A stretch of 64,000 nucleotides of DNA, taken from contig JBANSL010000005.1 in the NCBI GenBank assembly GCA_037127255.1, positions 5,704,001 to 5,768,000 of the forward strand, given 5' to 3'. A model generated the notes under the pieces. The model did no database searches and was not told the DNA's origin. It saw nothing but the letters and a program-made list of their open reading frames with translations. This stretch comes from Persicaria tinctoria. Its lineage: Eukaryota; Streptophyta; Magnoliopsida; Caryophyllales; Polygonaceae. Both the position numbers and the translations under genes were made by a program. Positions 35,399-47,214 of this stretch are shown here, piece after piece (within the stretch, counting starts at the first letter, position 1; each line of letters opens with the position of its first letter).

Positions 35399-35479
35399 AA
35401 AAATATTATTAAATTTTATTTTTAGATTTTTGATAATAAAATATCATATTTATACGGTTATACCAGGTTTTCTTTGGAT
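34615..35479. other. UGT copy A upstream region with (TA)n microsatellite
   Basis: Promoter region of copy A, then very AT-rich DNA. A (TA)n run of about 27 units lies at 35342-35395. Nothing else was recognised. Confidence 0.6.
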
Positions 35480-35967
35480 GCTTGATTTTCTCTTATTGAT
35501 CCGTTTTTTGTTCGTTCGTTTGCCGTTGGGTCGTTGCTTTGGTGTGGTGGCGTTTAGTTTCGAGGTGGGTTGCAGTATCGGGCTGCCAGTTTGATCGAGA
35601 GGATCGTGGTGGTGTTCGTGGTCTCCGAAGATCCTTCATCTAGGTGGAGGCAACATCGATGATCCACACTTCCCCTGGTTGTGCCCTTTCCGATAGTGGG
35701 TTACTGTTCTCCGCCATCTCGGCGTCGAGTCGATGTGAGAGTCATTGCACTCTCCCGTGTTCTCGGTATTCGTGGCCCGCCTTGGATCTCCCTCGTCTTT
35801 TCTGCTAGCGGACGTCTCTTTTGGGTTATTTGGGCTTTTTCTTTCATCCGTGTTTATTTGTGTATGTACTCTGTAGTTTGTTGTTTTGTTGACGGCTAGT
35901 CCGTCGGCCTCTCGAGTTTCAGGTTTTTCTGAGCTCGAATCTTTTCCTAATCAAAAAAAAAAAAAAA
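35480..35967 (+). repeat. LINE-like 3' end with poly(A)
   Basis: The sequence is GT-rich and non-coding, with a ggctagtccgtcggcctctc block and gagctcgaatcttttcctaa, and it ends in a poly(A) run at 35954-35967. This is the expected 3' UTR and tail of a retroposed LINE. The Tourist MITE begins just after the tail. Confidence 0.5.
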
Positions 35968-35971
35968 CTAA

Positions 35972-36363
35972 GGGTTCGTATGGGAAGGGGTTAATAAACT
36001 GACTAAAATTATAAACAGGGTAAAAATTTATAAACTGTTGGTAAAAATAGCTAAAAATTTATGAAAAAATATAAACTCCGTATGGGGCGAAAAACAGTTT
36101 ATTTGTAAAAAGTGGAGTTTATTTGGTTTTTATGAGGGGTATTGTGGTACTTTCAAACCAAATAAGTTAAAAGAGAAGGGGTAAAATAGTAATTATGGAA
36201 TATAAACCTCAAAATAAGCTTCAATGTGCAGCTTATTTATAAACCCTTTTTTTAACGGACTAAAGCTTATTTGTTGTTCCCATACACGTTAAACCCGTTT
36301 ATTTTTTTAACAGTTAAATTTTTTACACCTTTTAACTTGTTTATATTGTAACCATACACACCC
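35972..36363. mobile_element. Tourist-like (PIF/Harbinger) MITE, TSD taa
   Basis: The TIR gggttcgtatgg at the left pairs with ccatacacaccc at the right. The 3-bp duplication taa lies at 35969-35971 and 36364-36366. It is 392 bp, AT-rich and non-coding, with many tataaac strings. Confidence 0.8.
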
Positions 36364-36569
36364 TAAGTATAACATTACTTTCAAAAATTAATAAAGAAAT
36401 TAATATTCCAATAATGAAAGAAAGTGCCACAAAGACAACTTCAACATGAAAAATTCCTATAGCCTTTCTCCCATATGGGAACTTATTGAGAATGATATTT
36501 TTTTTAAAAAAAAAAATTATTGAGAATGATATTTAAAAAAGTGAGAGCTAGTGAGATACATATCTTCAA

Positions 36570-38875
36570 CTAGTCAACGCTAATAATAGAAGAAAGTGTG
36601 TTCAACATATGAGTCAAGTCATTGTAGGAAGACCCCCCTACTTGTACAGCCTTCCATGCCATCTCCTTCAACTTCCCCACCCTCCCCCTCATCTCCACCG
36701 CCTCCTCCCCCACCATCACCCTCCTCACCGCCGCCTCTATCTCCGCCCTCCCCACCCTCGCCTCCGCCACCATCCAATCGCTATTCTGCTTCGCTCCAAC
36801 CGAAACACCGACCCTCAATACCTCAGTTATCAACACCTCGTTCATGAATTGCTCCGCTAACATTGGCCATGTCACCATTGGCACCCCTGCCGACACCCCC
36901 TCAAGAGTCGAGTTCCATCCACAGTGCGTCAAGAACCCTCCAGTCGCCTGGTGGTCTAGTATCACTACCTGTGGCGCCCACCCTCTTAAGATGAGCCCTC
37001 TACCTTGATTCCTTTCCTCGAATCCACTTGGTAACCATTCTTCATTGTCGACTTCGTTATCAACCTTTGGTGTTCTTCTTATGACCCAGATGAAATGCTG
37101 GCCGGAGGCCTCTAGGGCGATGGCGATCTCGGTTAACTGGGCCGGTGACAAGGGGGCTATCGTCCCAAAACAAACGTAGATGACGGAGTTTGGGGGCTTC
37201 GAATCCAACCATCTCAAGCACTCGTGGCCGTCTATGTTCTCTTGCTTTCCCCTCAGTGCATTGTCCTCAATGTTGCTGGTGCATTAGATTCAGAATTTAT
37301 ATCAACTTAATTATGAGATATATATGCATCCATTTTTACCGGAAGTAACTAGATCTAATCATGGAAAATGTTACAATAGAGAGGAAAGATCAAAGAAAAT
37401 GAACAATAACACACCGAACAAGAACGTACAATAACAAAACACAGATTTAGAGTGGTTCATTGGCTAATCCACCACCAAGATATTTATGCTTATCATGATC
37501 ATATCAGTTAGGAAAGAAAATATATATCAGGTTTATGGAATTAACTAATTTTTAGTCAAAATTATTATTATTATTATTATATACTGTACTTATACAAAAA
37601 AAATTTAAGTAGTGAAAATTATATTCAAAATTCTCAAATAAATTTGAGATAATAATGTTAAAATTGCAAAATATATTAAATATCACTCATATATATTAAC
37701 TGCTAAATATCATCGTTGATTATCTTTTATTAGTTAACCGATAAATTTTAAGTGATGCTCTTATAATATTGAATCGGATTCTAAATATCACCGATATTTT
37801 TATTTTTTGTAAGGTGGGGTTCTCAAAGTTGTCTACTAATCTTCACAAGTCTAAGCCATAGCCTGCAAAGAACAAAAATCGATTAGGTAAACGACAAACC
37901 ACCCAACGGACTTATTCAAGCCAAAGAAAACTAGAGCATTCACTAATTACGCAAATTGGGTAAGAAATGGAATTTAAACACATGACCTCTTGCAAGGGTC
38001 GTTTCCCTTACCGCTAGAGAAGGGATCATAGACTCAAATATCGCCGATATATCAGCCAATATATCCGACGACACAAGTAGAACTGATTTTATTTTTCCGA
38101 TAAAAACGTGAAGTACTCACCTATTAGACAAAGAAACAGGGCCAATACTCCAACACCGTCGGCCGGTGAGCTTCCGGTAATGCTCTGCATAATCGGACTC
38201 GAGCTCATCGAAGCTGTTGGTGATGACCCCGAAGCTCCTCTCCTCCATCAACTCAAACGCCCACTCTACCACCTTCATGAATGGAGTCTTCTCTTCCTCC
38301 ACCCTGGTGGCCGTCCACGCCGGCGAAAGCTGCCTCCTACTCATCCTCACTTCTTCTCCGGGCAAGCCAGGCACCACGAACTCCTCGTCCTCCGACGCCA
38401 CCGTCCACTGCGGCTGCTGCCGCCTCAGTACAGACGTTACCGACGTGGAGAAGTAGCCGCCCCCGAGGAACGCCACCCAGGGGACTCCAGCCCTGGCAGC
38501 GACCGCCGCTGTCCACGGAATCAAGATGTCCGACACCAGGCAGCTAGGCCGCACCTCCCGGAGCAACGCCTCCAGCTCCGGCCCCTCGGCGATCAGCTTC
38601 AGGGCCTCTAAGAACTTGTTCTGGTGATCGGTTCCTGTCAGCTGGCTGACGTTCTCGATCCCTGCCGGTAAGCCCACCTCCTCCGACGGAAATCGGAGGA
38701 TCTTGGTCTTGACGTCTTGGCGTTCGGAGAAGACGGGTGCGTTGGCGGCAGTGGTGAGGAGGGTCGCCTTGACGCCGCGGGAGGCGAAGAGGCAGCCGAC
38801 GTTGAAAAGCGGGATCATGTGGCCTTGAGCCATGAGTGGGAAGAAGATCACGCGGTGTTCTTGATGAACATCCAT
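36570..38875 (-). CDS. UDP-glycosyltransferase, group D (UGT73-like), copy B
   Basis: Two exons, 38875-38121 and 37275-36570, joined across an 845-bp phase-2 intron, give 486 aa, the full family length. The catalytic His lies in FPLMAQGHMIPL. The PSPG box starts WAPQVVILDHQATGG, contains HCGWNS and ends MLAEQ. Exon 2 begins SNIEDNALRGKQENIDG, the segment missing from copy A. The two copies are close paralogues in the same orientation, about 2 kb apart, which points to tandem duplication. The long intron holds repeat DNA, including a SINE-like head. The acceptor substrate cannot be predicted from sequence; a terminal Gln suggests UDP-glucose. Confidence 0.92.
37969..38020 (-). mobile_element. 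SINE-like head in the copy B intron
   Basis: On the minus strand, tctagcggtaaggg (A-box-like, 38005-38018) and tgtttaaattcc (B-box-like, 37969-37980) are spaced like tRNA-derived SINE promoters. It is diverged and its ends are not defined. Confidence 0.4.
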
Positions 38876-39101
38876 GGCTTTACCTAGTCGTTGGAATTAA
38901 TTACTGTAAAACGAGGAATTAAAGTGAACGGAAGCTAACAAATTAACAAAGTTATTTGCGTTCATTGTTATAAAGTGAATGAGGTTCTGTTTGGTATGAG
39001 TTATTGCTAGAAAATGGAAGATATATGTCGATTCAACAATAAAAGGTTTGTCGGTTTAGAATAAGCTCGGTGTTTGGTAGGAGTTATTGTCGATGGAAGT
39101 C

Positions 39102-39478
39102 GATGCACGCCGTGGCGGATATTGAAACGTTTGGTTGAGGGGGCGAATAATTGATCTCTAATTTTTTTCCGACAAAATCATCAATATTTGAAGTTTTCGG
39201 GTTTAATTAATGTATTAAGTTATGAAGTTTAACAAATGATGAGTATGATATAAGTGTATTAATTTGGTAAATGATGTGAAAAATATATAATTTATAACGC
39301 TTCAATCTTGAAACGTTTATAACTTTTTACTCAGTTATCGGATTTGAGCTTATAATATATCAAATCGAAGCTATCGACGAGAGGAATATGTATAGTAAAT
39401 TTCATTTTTGATTGGAGGGGGGGGGGGGGGGGCGACTGCCACCCCCGGTCCTTTAAAGGATCCGCCCCTGGATGCACG
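39102..39478. mobile_element. hAT-type MITE with 8-bp TSD
   Basis: The element proper is 39110-39470 (361 bp). The duplication gatgcacg lies at 39102-39109 and 39471-39478. The TIR is imperfect: ccgtggcggat at the left against caggggcggat (complement of the right end). A run of about 18 G lies at 39415-39432. The rest is AT-rich and non-coding. Confidence 0.85.
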
Positions 39479-40162
39479 GAATCAATGCGAAGCCTGGACC
39501 TAAGCAGATATAGGCTAACGACTAACCCGTCCTCTTAAATATGCGGGTTTGGGTAAGGTAATTGGTCCAAGCGAGCCTGGCTCGACCCGATTGAACCATA
39601 AGACCAGGTGTGGACTAAGGGTTAAACTCAAGCGGTGTAAATCATCTGTCCCTACTTACTACCCAAGTTACTGCCCATCTTTTCATTGGTTATTAATTTG
39701 TATTTTTTAAAGGCTTTTATTTATTTTTTACTCACGTGCTACTAGATGGTTCCAATATTTTTTCTTTAATTTTAACTTTACCTATTACTCTTTTTTTGGT
39801 TTAACTTTACATATTACTCTAATTCTAAAGATCAGATCGGCCATCATCTTCATTCTCCTCGCTTCTCTATCAATATCAAAACACAGTAAGAATCCGAACC
39901 ACTTCATGCTTTGTCTTCTCTTTCCATCCTGTTTTCTCCTCGACTTGGGACGGTGGCGCCTCCATTAGTCACCTTTATCACCATAGACAAGGCAGGTAAG
40001 TCCAATTTATTTCCCCCCACTTCGAATTTAGGATTAGTGTTTAAGTTCTATCGTTGTTCTTTATGTGAAGTTAGTTCTCTAAAATTAAACAAAAAATCTA
40101 GAATCTCTCATCCCTCTCACCATCATGGAAGCCATTATTATGTGATTCACATGTTTTGAAGT
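39479..40162. other. intergenic and 5' leader of the FAR1-related gene
   Basis: A probable untranslated first exon ends at a consensus donor, caaggcaggtaagtcc, near 39993. The intron would run to a site shortly before the ATG at 40163. No other feature was seen. Confidence 0.45.
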
Positions 40163-42896
40163 ATGGATATTGATACAAAAGAAATGCAACCACGAAGACG
40201 TTTGGAATTTAGTAATGATGAAGATCATACAAATTCTGACATAGAGGATGAAAGCGGAAATCTCATCCATGCCAAAATATCAAAGGAGTTAATACCAAGG
40301 ATTGGCATGGAGTTTGAAACGGAAGAGGCAGCCTTTGATTTTTACAATGCTTATGCAAAAGAAGTTGGTTTTTCTGATCGAAGAAGCAAGTCGCATTTTG
40401 GATGCAATAGAAAATTGTTAGATAGGACGTTTGTCTGTTCATGTCAAGGTAAAAGGAGACCGGATAAAAGAGATAATCTCTACAAATCCCATCGATCAGA
40501 GACGAGATTTGGATGCTTAGCTATGCTGAAAATTAATTATCGTCGTACAAAGAAGTACAATGTTGTCAAGTTTGTTGTTAAGCATAGCCATAACATAGCT
40601 AGTCCAAGTAAGGCTCATTTGTTCAGATCTCATCGAAGGGTGTCAGCGGCTCAAGCATCAGAAGTGGATATCGCTGATAGCTCAAGTATTGCACCTAGAA
40701 ATGCCTTTGAGTTTATGGCTAAACAAGCAGGAGGTCGTGAAAGTCTTGGATTTGCTCGTGTGGATTACAACAATTACTTGCAAAGCAAGCACACTTTAGT
40801 CGTGAAGTCTGGTGACACGGGTGGTGTTTTGGAGTACCTACAAAGGATGCAAATAGAAGACCTTAATTTTTTTAAGCTATTCAGTTGGATGAAGATGATT
40901 TGATCACTAACATTTTTTGGATGGATGGAAGAACGATGGCTGACTATGATCATTTCTGTGATGTAGTGTGCTTCGATACTTCATATCGGAAGCATAAGGA
41001 TGGTCGACCGATTGCCTTATTTGTGGGTGTGAATCATCATAAACAAACCATTATATTTGGTGTTGCCTTGTTGTATGACGAGACGACGAATTCATTTAAA
41101 TGGTTGTTTGACACATTTTCACGGGCTATGGGTGGAAAATTGCCAAAGACCATGCTCACCGATCAAGACTCTGCAATGTCATATGCACTTGCTTCTCAGT
41201 GGCCCAATACTTGTCATCGTTTATGTGTATGGCATCTCTTTCAGAACACATCAACTCATTTGAGCAGTGTGTTTTCGAAGTATCCTGATTTTGCAAGAGA
41301 GTTCAGTAGTTGTGTTTATGATCATGATTACGAGGAAGAATTTCGGGATAAAATGCTTCAAAAGTATGATTTGCAAAGTAATGCTTGGTTAAAGAGGTCG
41401 TTTGGAATCAAAGAAAAATGGGCATTTGTTTATGGACGAGATAATTTCTGTGCAGACATGATTAGTACACAACGAAGTGAGAGCATGAATAAGGCCATCA
41501 AGAGCTACTCAAGTTATAAACATGATCTGCGCAGATTTTTTGAGCATTTTCAGCGGTTACTTGATGATCGTCGGTATGCTGAAGTGATAGCAGATTTTAA
41601 AGCGAGTAAAAGTAAAGTGGGTTTGTCACTTTCTATACAAATCTTGGAGCATGCTGCAATTGTGTATACACCAAAGGTGTTTGCATTATTTCAAGAAGAA
41701 TTAGGTAAATCGTATGACTTCCATATTGAAGCTTCTGGTGATCAGATAGGGAGGTAGAGAAATATATTATCAAGCCTCGCGTGAAGCCCTACAAGTATAG
41801 TGACTCCTTTGATGCTAGAGAAGAAGCAATGTCTTGCAGTTGTAGAAAGTTTGAATTTGCTGTAATATTATGTTGTCACATATTGAAGATGTTATGTGCT
41901 AAAGGTATAACACCAATTCCTCACAAGTACATCTTGAGAAGATGGACAAGAGATGCAAAGAGAGGGACCACAACAGTTAACTCTCGGAGTTCAGCTGGTA
42001 TTGATCCCAAAGCAATGATGGGAAGACATTACAAAGATTTGTGTCAATTATCTATTCGCTTGGCCACGAGAGCTGCTGAAAGTAGAGAAGCTTACAATGT
42101 TGTAAGAGATGGTCTTCTTAATTTGTTACGAGAAGTTGATTTAATTTCAGCAGCAAAATCTGTATCACCTATCATTGAGAGTTGTGAAATGATAGCAAGT
42201 GATCCAAGCAATATGGCTACATGTACCAACGATAAGGTGATGACAGCAAGAGGCATTAAAGAAAAGCTGAAGCCTAGACGCCAATCAAGTAAAAGGCCGA
42301 TAAGTGCTCTCGAGAAGGCAACACAAAGCAAAAGAGCAAAGAAAACGACAAAAAACCGAATAGAGGTAAGATTTCACAATCCTCTAAGTAGTTATCTTTT
42401 TTGCTAGCTTAGTTATCTTTTTTGTCATGGGATAATATTTATGTATTATCTTCGGTAATGTCTTGCAATAGTTTGGTTTATTGAATCCTTGCATAATTTT
42501 TGTATAGCTTAATTTCTCGCGGAGTTTATCTTTTCAAACACCAATTTTACAACACAACCAAATCCAATCTAATTGGCAAACACATGTAGCATATAAGCAA
42601 CTTGGTCCAAATAATTTGACACATGTAACATTACCTAATCGATTAGCAATATGTTTAATTTTCAATTGTCATGTTTATACTGGTTGAATCAAATGGTTTG
42701 TTATCTAGGTTAACAATTTGGGTGTCCTACCTCAACAAGGGCATTTGCTCCCTTTATTACAACATCCAAAGGTTTGAAAATTTTACTTTGCTTTCTTCTC
42801 ATTGTTTGGATTACCATTTAATTTTTTATTTATAGAAGATATTATTTGAATTCTTCACAGGCCTATGCAAGACTCCTTCAGAGTAACGAAATCTGA
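40163..42896 (+). pseudogene. FAR1-related (FRS/FHY3-type) gene with two frame breaks
   Basis: Domains appear in order. A FAR1 zinc-finger DNA-binding domain (FYNAYAKEVGFSDRRS, FVCSCQG, then a C-x-H pair ending HSHN) is followed by a MULE transposase core with its acidic residues kept (VVCFDTSY, TDQDSAM, STQRSESMN), then a SWIM zinc finger (CSCRKFEFAVILCCHIL). Two small 3' exons follow, 42709-42771 and 42861-42896 (ending LLQSNEI), with GT-AG introns. The frame slips at about 40873 in a T run and again at about 41740. In each case one missing base restores the family sequence (QLDEDDLITNIFW; SDREVEKYI). These may be assembly errors or a young pseudogene. Family members regulate light signalling and derive from Mutator transposases. 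If the breaks are errors, this is a functional gene of about 770 aa. Confidence 0.85.
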
Positions 42897-43440
42897 AATT
42901 TGAAAGACAAGATGATTTTTGGGGGGCATTTTGATTATAGATCGACCAAGATGTGCTTATTTTTTGGGTGATGTCTTTAGAGGATGTGATCTGTTGCTCC
43001 TACTTTGGCACTAGTATTTGCTATTCTAAATTTTTTGTGGTGTTCTGGGCATTTAGTGTTGCTATACTACATCTTTTGGTAGTGTTTGCATATATCATGT
43101 ATTTATTTTGTATTTGCCCAAACACTTTAACTTTTTATAATTAGGAGTATGAAATATGGTATATGTTATGGTGATTTTAGTTTTTAAATTTATCTCCCAC
43201 TTTTGTTTGCTACAAATCATTCATAGAAAATATAAGATATGTACATTATAGTCAAGTGTGATTTAAAACAAAATAGGTACGTTAATTACTTGAAAATTGA
43301 GATTATAAAAGAAAGGAAAAAAGACTTGCCAAAAAATTCAAAAGAAACCAACACACTGAGTTTGATGTGGTTTTTTTTATATATAAAAAAATGCCACATG
43401 GACCAATTAAAGGATGGGGCAGTAGGTTGGGGTAGTAAGT
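42897..43440. other. 3' flank of the FAR1-related gene
   Basis: AT-rich, probably including its 3' UTR. No recognised gene or repeat boundary was seen. Confidence 0.5.
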
Positions 43441-43680
43441 AGGGACAGATGATTTGCATCGCCATCTGCGTGCCGGAGCAGATCGTCTGGACCAAAATGT
43501 ATGGTCCCTTCACTGGTCCTTTTATTCAATTAGTCCAACTGGCTTGTGAGCAACCCATTTGTTTTCCACATTTTCGTTATTTCCTTCCATTTCTTTTTAA
43601 GTTTGACAATTTCAACATCAACATACAAATAAAAAATACGGAGTATATAATTAATGGCCCCTTCCCCTTTCCTCTTTCCC
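43441..43680 (+). repeat. arm 1 of an inverted duplication
   Basis: The stretch from ggtccttttattcaattag through tttaagtttgacaatttcaac is repeated in inverted orientation at about 46920-47180. The arms are about 3.3 kb apart, and a CACTA end and a TIR element lie between them. Confidence 0.75.
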
Positions 43681-43715
43681 TCTCCCCCTTCCTCCAATCT
43701 TTGTCGAGCCTCCAT

Positions 43716-44220
43716 CACTACTAAAAAAACTGTCAAATAGCAACGGATTTTAGCAACCAAATTATATTGTTGCCAAAGTTGTAGCTAGTAGCCACGACAA
43801 TAGCGACGAAATTATGGAGTCGAAGCTAAACATGCATCGAAGAATGGCGTTCGTGGCTGAGGTCGTGGCCAATTTCCAATGACATGAATTCGTGACTGAG
43901 TTCGTTGCTAATAGCGATGAAATATATTAATGTCGTTGGAATCGTGGCAAATTAGCAACGACTTGGAGCACGTGCCCTCTACGTGCGGATATTTGTCGAC
44001 AAAGCTAGTCAAGAATCATTATTCCATGGCCAATATAAGCGACAACCATAGTGTTTGTGGCTAACGTCGAAGGAAGGGCGCCTCAACAATTATTCGATGG
44101 TCTATCCGTGGCTAATAACTACGATTTTAGCGACGATAAAGGTCTTCGTTGCCTGTCAAAAAGGGAGTATACGCATAGCCACGTACTTGTCCGTTGCAGA
44201 GGTCGTGGCTAAAAGAGTTG
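43716..44220 (+). mobile_element. CACTA (En/Spm) transposon terminus
   Basis: It begins cactactaaaaaaactgtc, the conserved CACTA terminal form. It is followed by about 500 bp with many direct and inverted subterminal motifs (tagcgacgaa, cgtggctaa, cgttgcta). The opposite end and any transposase are absent, so this is a fragment or a short derivative. Confidence 0.65.
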
Positions 44221-44483
44221 GGTCATTAAGTTTTACACCTTTACGGATGAGATATAGGTGGACTGTACCTGTTTTCCTCTTTCATTTTCCCCCAAATCTC
44301 ATACCAGAGGAGCCCCAATTTCTTACCCCGCCCCTTCGATAAAATGCTAGCTCTCGATCGATCGAAAGTGTACGTGGCAAACAATTAAGGTACGTGCCGC
44401 GCGTATACGTGTGTATGATATCATTTTCTTTCACAAATTCAAATAATAGATTTTTGATCAATTTCCATATATATATATATATA

Positions 44484-46140
44484 GGGGATGATTCCGGTGT
44501 ACTCATGTCTTATTGTGTATCATGTACACACATCTAGGCCCTTGATTAAAGGAAATGAGTGGGTGAGATTAAAAGGTAATTTTACACTTTTTTTAATTGA
44601 AAAAGTGGTGGGCCCCAACAATTTCTCAGCCCCACTACTTTATGAGAGGCGCATGCAATGGATTGGTTTTTTTTCATTATTTGTGATTTGGGGTTGTTTC
44701 ATTATTCGATTGTATCGATAGATTATGCGATTGTATCGATAGATTATTCATAGGTATCACAGGATTATTCGATCGTATCGATAGATTATTCGATGGTTTC
44801 ACGTGATTATTCAATCGTATCGCTGGATTATTCGATCGTATCGATAGATTATGCAATGGTATCACAGGATTATTCATCGTATCGATAGATTATTCGATTG
44901 TGTCAATATATTATTCGATGGTTCCGTTGGATTATTCGATGGTATCACGTGATTATTCGATGGTATCACATGATTATTCGATGATATCGAATAATATATC
45001 GACAAGATTTGGGTTTTTTTCATTATTTGTGATTTGGGTTGTTTTCATTATTTGATTGTATCGATAGATTATGCGATGTTATCACATGATTATTCGATGT
45101 TATCACAAACATCGATCATACATATGAATAACCCAGAAATCGACCCATGTCGATTCAAAACAACCCAGAAATGTCGATTCAAAACCAAAAAATAGCAAAA
45201 AGGAGAAATCGAATCCAACGAGAAGCAAGCTAATTTTCCCTGTAGCAAATTCGAAAGTCCCATGCCAATTTGCTTAAACTATAGCTAAAAATCAATGAAA
45301 TCACAAAGCAATTGGTTCGATTTTGGGTACAGACCAAGACGAAACCCTAGATGAAGGTAGAAAGTCGGGGAAGGTCGGGGCTTACCGGAGAAGACCGGGG
45401 CTGGTCGCCACCATCCAGGTGGACAGATTAAAATCGTCGACGAGGTGAGTTCGGGGGTGCCGAGGACTGATTTGGCCGCACTCCGCCTTCGATTGTCGGG
45501 GCTCGCCGCCTTTCCCTTAAATCTGTTGTCGGGGCCGCCTTCGATTGTAGCAAGGCTCGCCACCTTTCCCTTGAATCTGTTGTCGAGGACTGATTTTCCC
45601 TGTAGCAATCGTCAAAGCTTGAGAGGGAGGGGCATGAAGAAGACAATGGGCGGCGATCGCCATCGTCATCTGCCATCGCCATCCGCCATCACCATCTCAG
45701 CCGCTATCCCCCATGGGAAGGATTTGAGGAGAGGAACCCAGATCTGGGCATCAAATTCGTCGATCCGCCACCTGCAGGTCCTCGTTCTCTTCCTCGGCGA
45801 CTTCGGCGGCTCCTTTGGAGCCTGGGCGACGCTTACCGGAGACAGACCGGGGCTTACCGGAGAAGGTCGGGGCTTATCGCCATCGCCATCCGCCATCGAC
45901 TATCCTCCATGGGAACAAGAAGGGGCGGCTCTATTTTGGGAACCAGTTAGAGATTTAGGTTTTGTTAATTATTCACACGCGCTTCACGTTTTGGTAGGGT
46001 GAAATTGGGTGAAATTTTCCACCTTTTTTTAAAAAGCTATCAATACACGTGGCACTATCTTATCCTTCCATTTTCTATAGATCAACGGCCCAGATTTGTG
46101 TACATGATACACAATAAGGACTGAGTACATATGATCCATA

Positions 46141-46141
<1 letters not shown>
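44484..46141. mobile_element. 1.66-kb inverted-repeat element with GC-rich cargo
   Basis: The ends share an imperfect inverted repeat of about 60 bp. The left reads cttattgtgtatcatgtaca, and the right carries its complement just inside 46141. It sits in a TA-rich site with (TA)n on both sides, so the target duplication is ambiguous. Mutator-like is the likeliest class. The interior holds a 21-bp minisatellite (44695-44995) and a GC-rich block (45340-45960) with repeated strings like ggcttaccggagaa and catcgccatccgccatc, which looks like captured gene DNA. No transposase was seen. Confidence 0.65.
44695..44995. repeat. 21-bp minisatellite
   Basis: About 14 tandem units of gattattcgatNgtatcgat plus a, mostly exactly 21 bp, with two variant endings (gtatcgata and gtatcacrt). 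One unit near 44873 is 20 bp. Confidence 0.85.
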
Positions 46142-46167
<26 letters not shown>

Positions 46168-46195
<28 letters not shown>

Positions 46196-46230
46196 TGTAT
46201 GTATGTATGTATGTATGTATGTATGTATGT
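46168..46230. repeat. (GTAT)n microsatellite
   Basis: About 15 uninterrupted atgt units follow short (CT)n and (TA)n runs. Confidence 0.98.
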
Positions 46231-46264
46231 ACAGATCTAGATTCAAAATTTCTTTCACACAAAT

Positions 46265-46390
46265 GTTATTTAAATATTAGAGAGAGAGAGAGGGGTTGGA
46301 TCATGTGTACTCACCCTTTACGGTGTTAAATGTTAACAAATCTCATTCGTTGATTAATAGTAAATAAAGGGTGTAGATTAATTTAGAATT
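46265..46390. repeat. solo end related to the 1.66-kb element
   Basis: ggttggatcatgtgtactca resembles the terminal sequence of the neighbouring element's right end (ggatcatatgtactcag). It is probably an isolated terminal fragment of the same family. Confidence 0.4.
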
Positions 46391-46406
46391 TTGTATATCA
46401 CAATTA

Positions 46407-46754
46407 GGGCTCGTTTGGTTCAATGTGGGAATTGAAATTCCCGGGAAGTTATTTCATGAGAATTGAATTCCCAGGAAGTCTAATTCACGGGAATTGTGAA
46501 AATATGTTTGGTTAACTTTTTAGTTTAGAGGATTAAATAGGGGAATTAAATAGGGGAATTGAAGATTTTTTAAATAGAAAATGGAGGAATTGCAACTTAC
46601 TTAGGAGGGAGTAGGTGAGTTAAATTCCTTTGAAATTGAGGAATTGAACTTCCTGGGAATTTAACTTCCTGGGTTTTTCTGCGGAAAAAAATTCAAACAA
46701 ACACATATATTTTAACTACTTCCTGGGTTTTTTCATTGCCAACCAAACGAACTC
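46407..46754. mobile_element. Tourist-like MITE, TSD tta
   Basis: The left end gggctcgtttggtt pairs with aaccaaacgaactc at the right. The 3-bp duplication tta lies at 46404-46406 and 46755-46757. The interior has repeated gggaattgaa and cctgggaatt strings. Non-coding. Confidence 0.82.
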
Positions 46755-46799
46755 TTATGTGGGTTCAAATCTTACATAGGCTTATTTATGTCAAGCGAA

Positions 46800-47180
46800 T
46801 TAAAAAAATGAACTATAAAATAATATGAAGGTAAAATGAAAGAACATCATTTTGAATATCTGCAATCCATACTGGAATACATGGAGGCTGCTCATCAAAT
46901 AGCACTAGAATGACAAAGATCGGAGGAAAGGGGAAGTAATCATTAATTATAAACTCCGTATTTTTTTTGTATGTTGAAATTGTCAAACTTAAAAAGAAAT
47001 GGAAGGAAATAACAAAAATGTTATAAACTCCGTATTTTTTTTGTATGTTGAAATTGTCAAACTTAAAAAGAAATGGAAGGAAATAACAAAAATGTGGGAA
47101 TAAAAAGGGCTGCTCACAAGTCAGCTGGACCAATTAAATAAAAGAAGTTAAAGAACCAGTAAAGGGACCATATATTTTGG
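46800..47180 (-). repeat. arm 2 of the inverted duplication, with 74-bp tandem repeat
   Basis: It is complementary to 43490-43680. Within it a 74-bp unit starting ttataaactccgtatt is present twice head-to-tail (46947-47020 and 47021-47094), nearly identical. Confidence 0.8.
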
Positions 47181-47214
47181 TCCTGACGATCCGCACCGTC
47201 TTCGTGCTTAATGA

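Noticed and set aside
36596..36860. proline/serine- and proline/histidine-rich plus-strand frames
   Set aside because: Complement of the Glu/Arg-rich C-terminus of UGT copy B.
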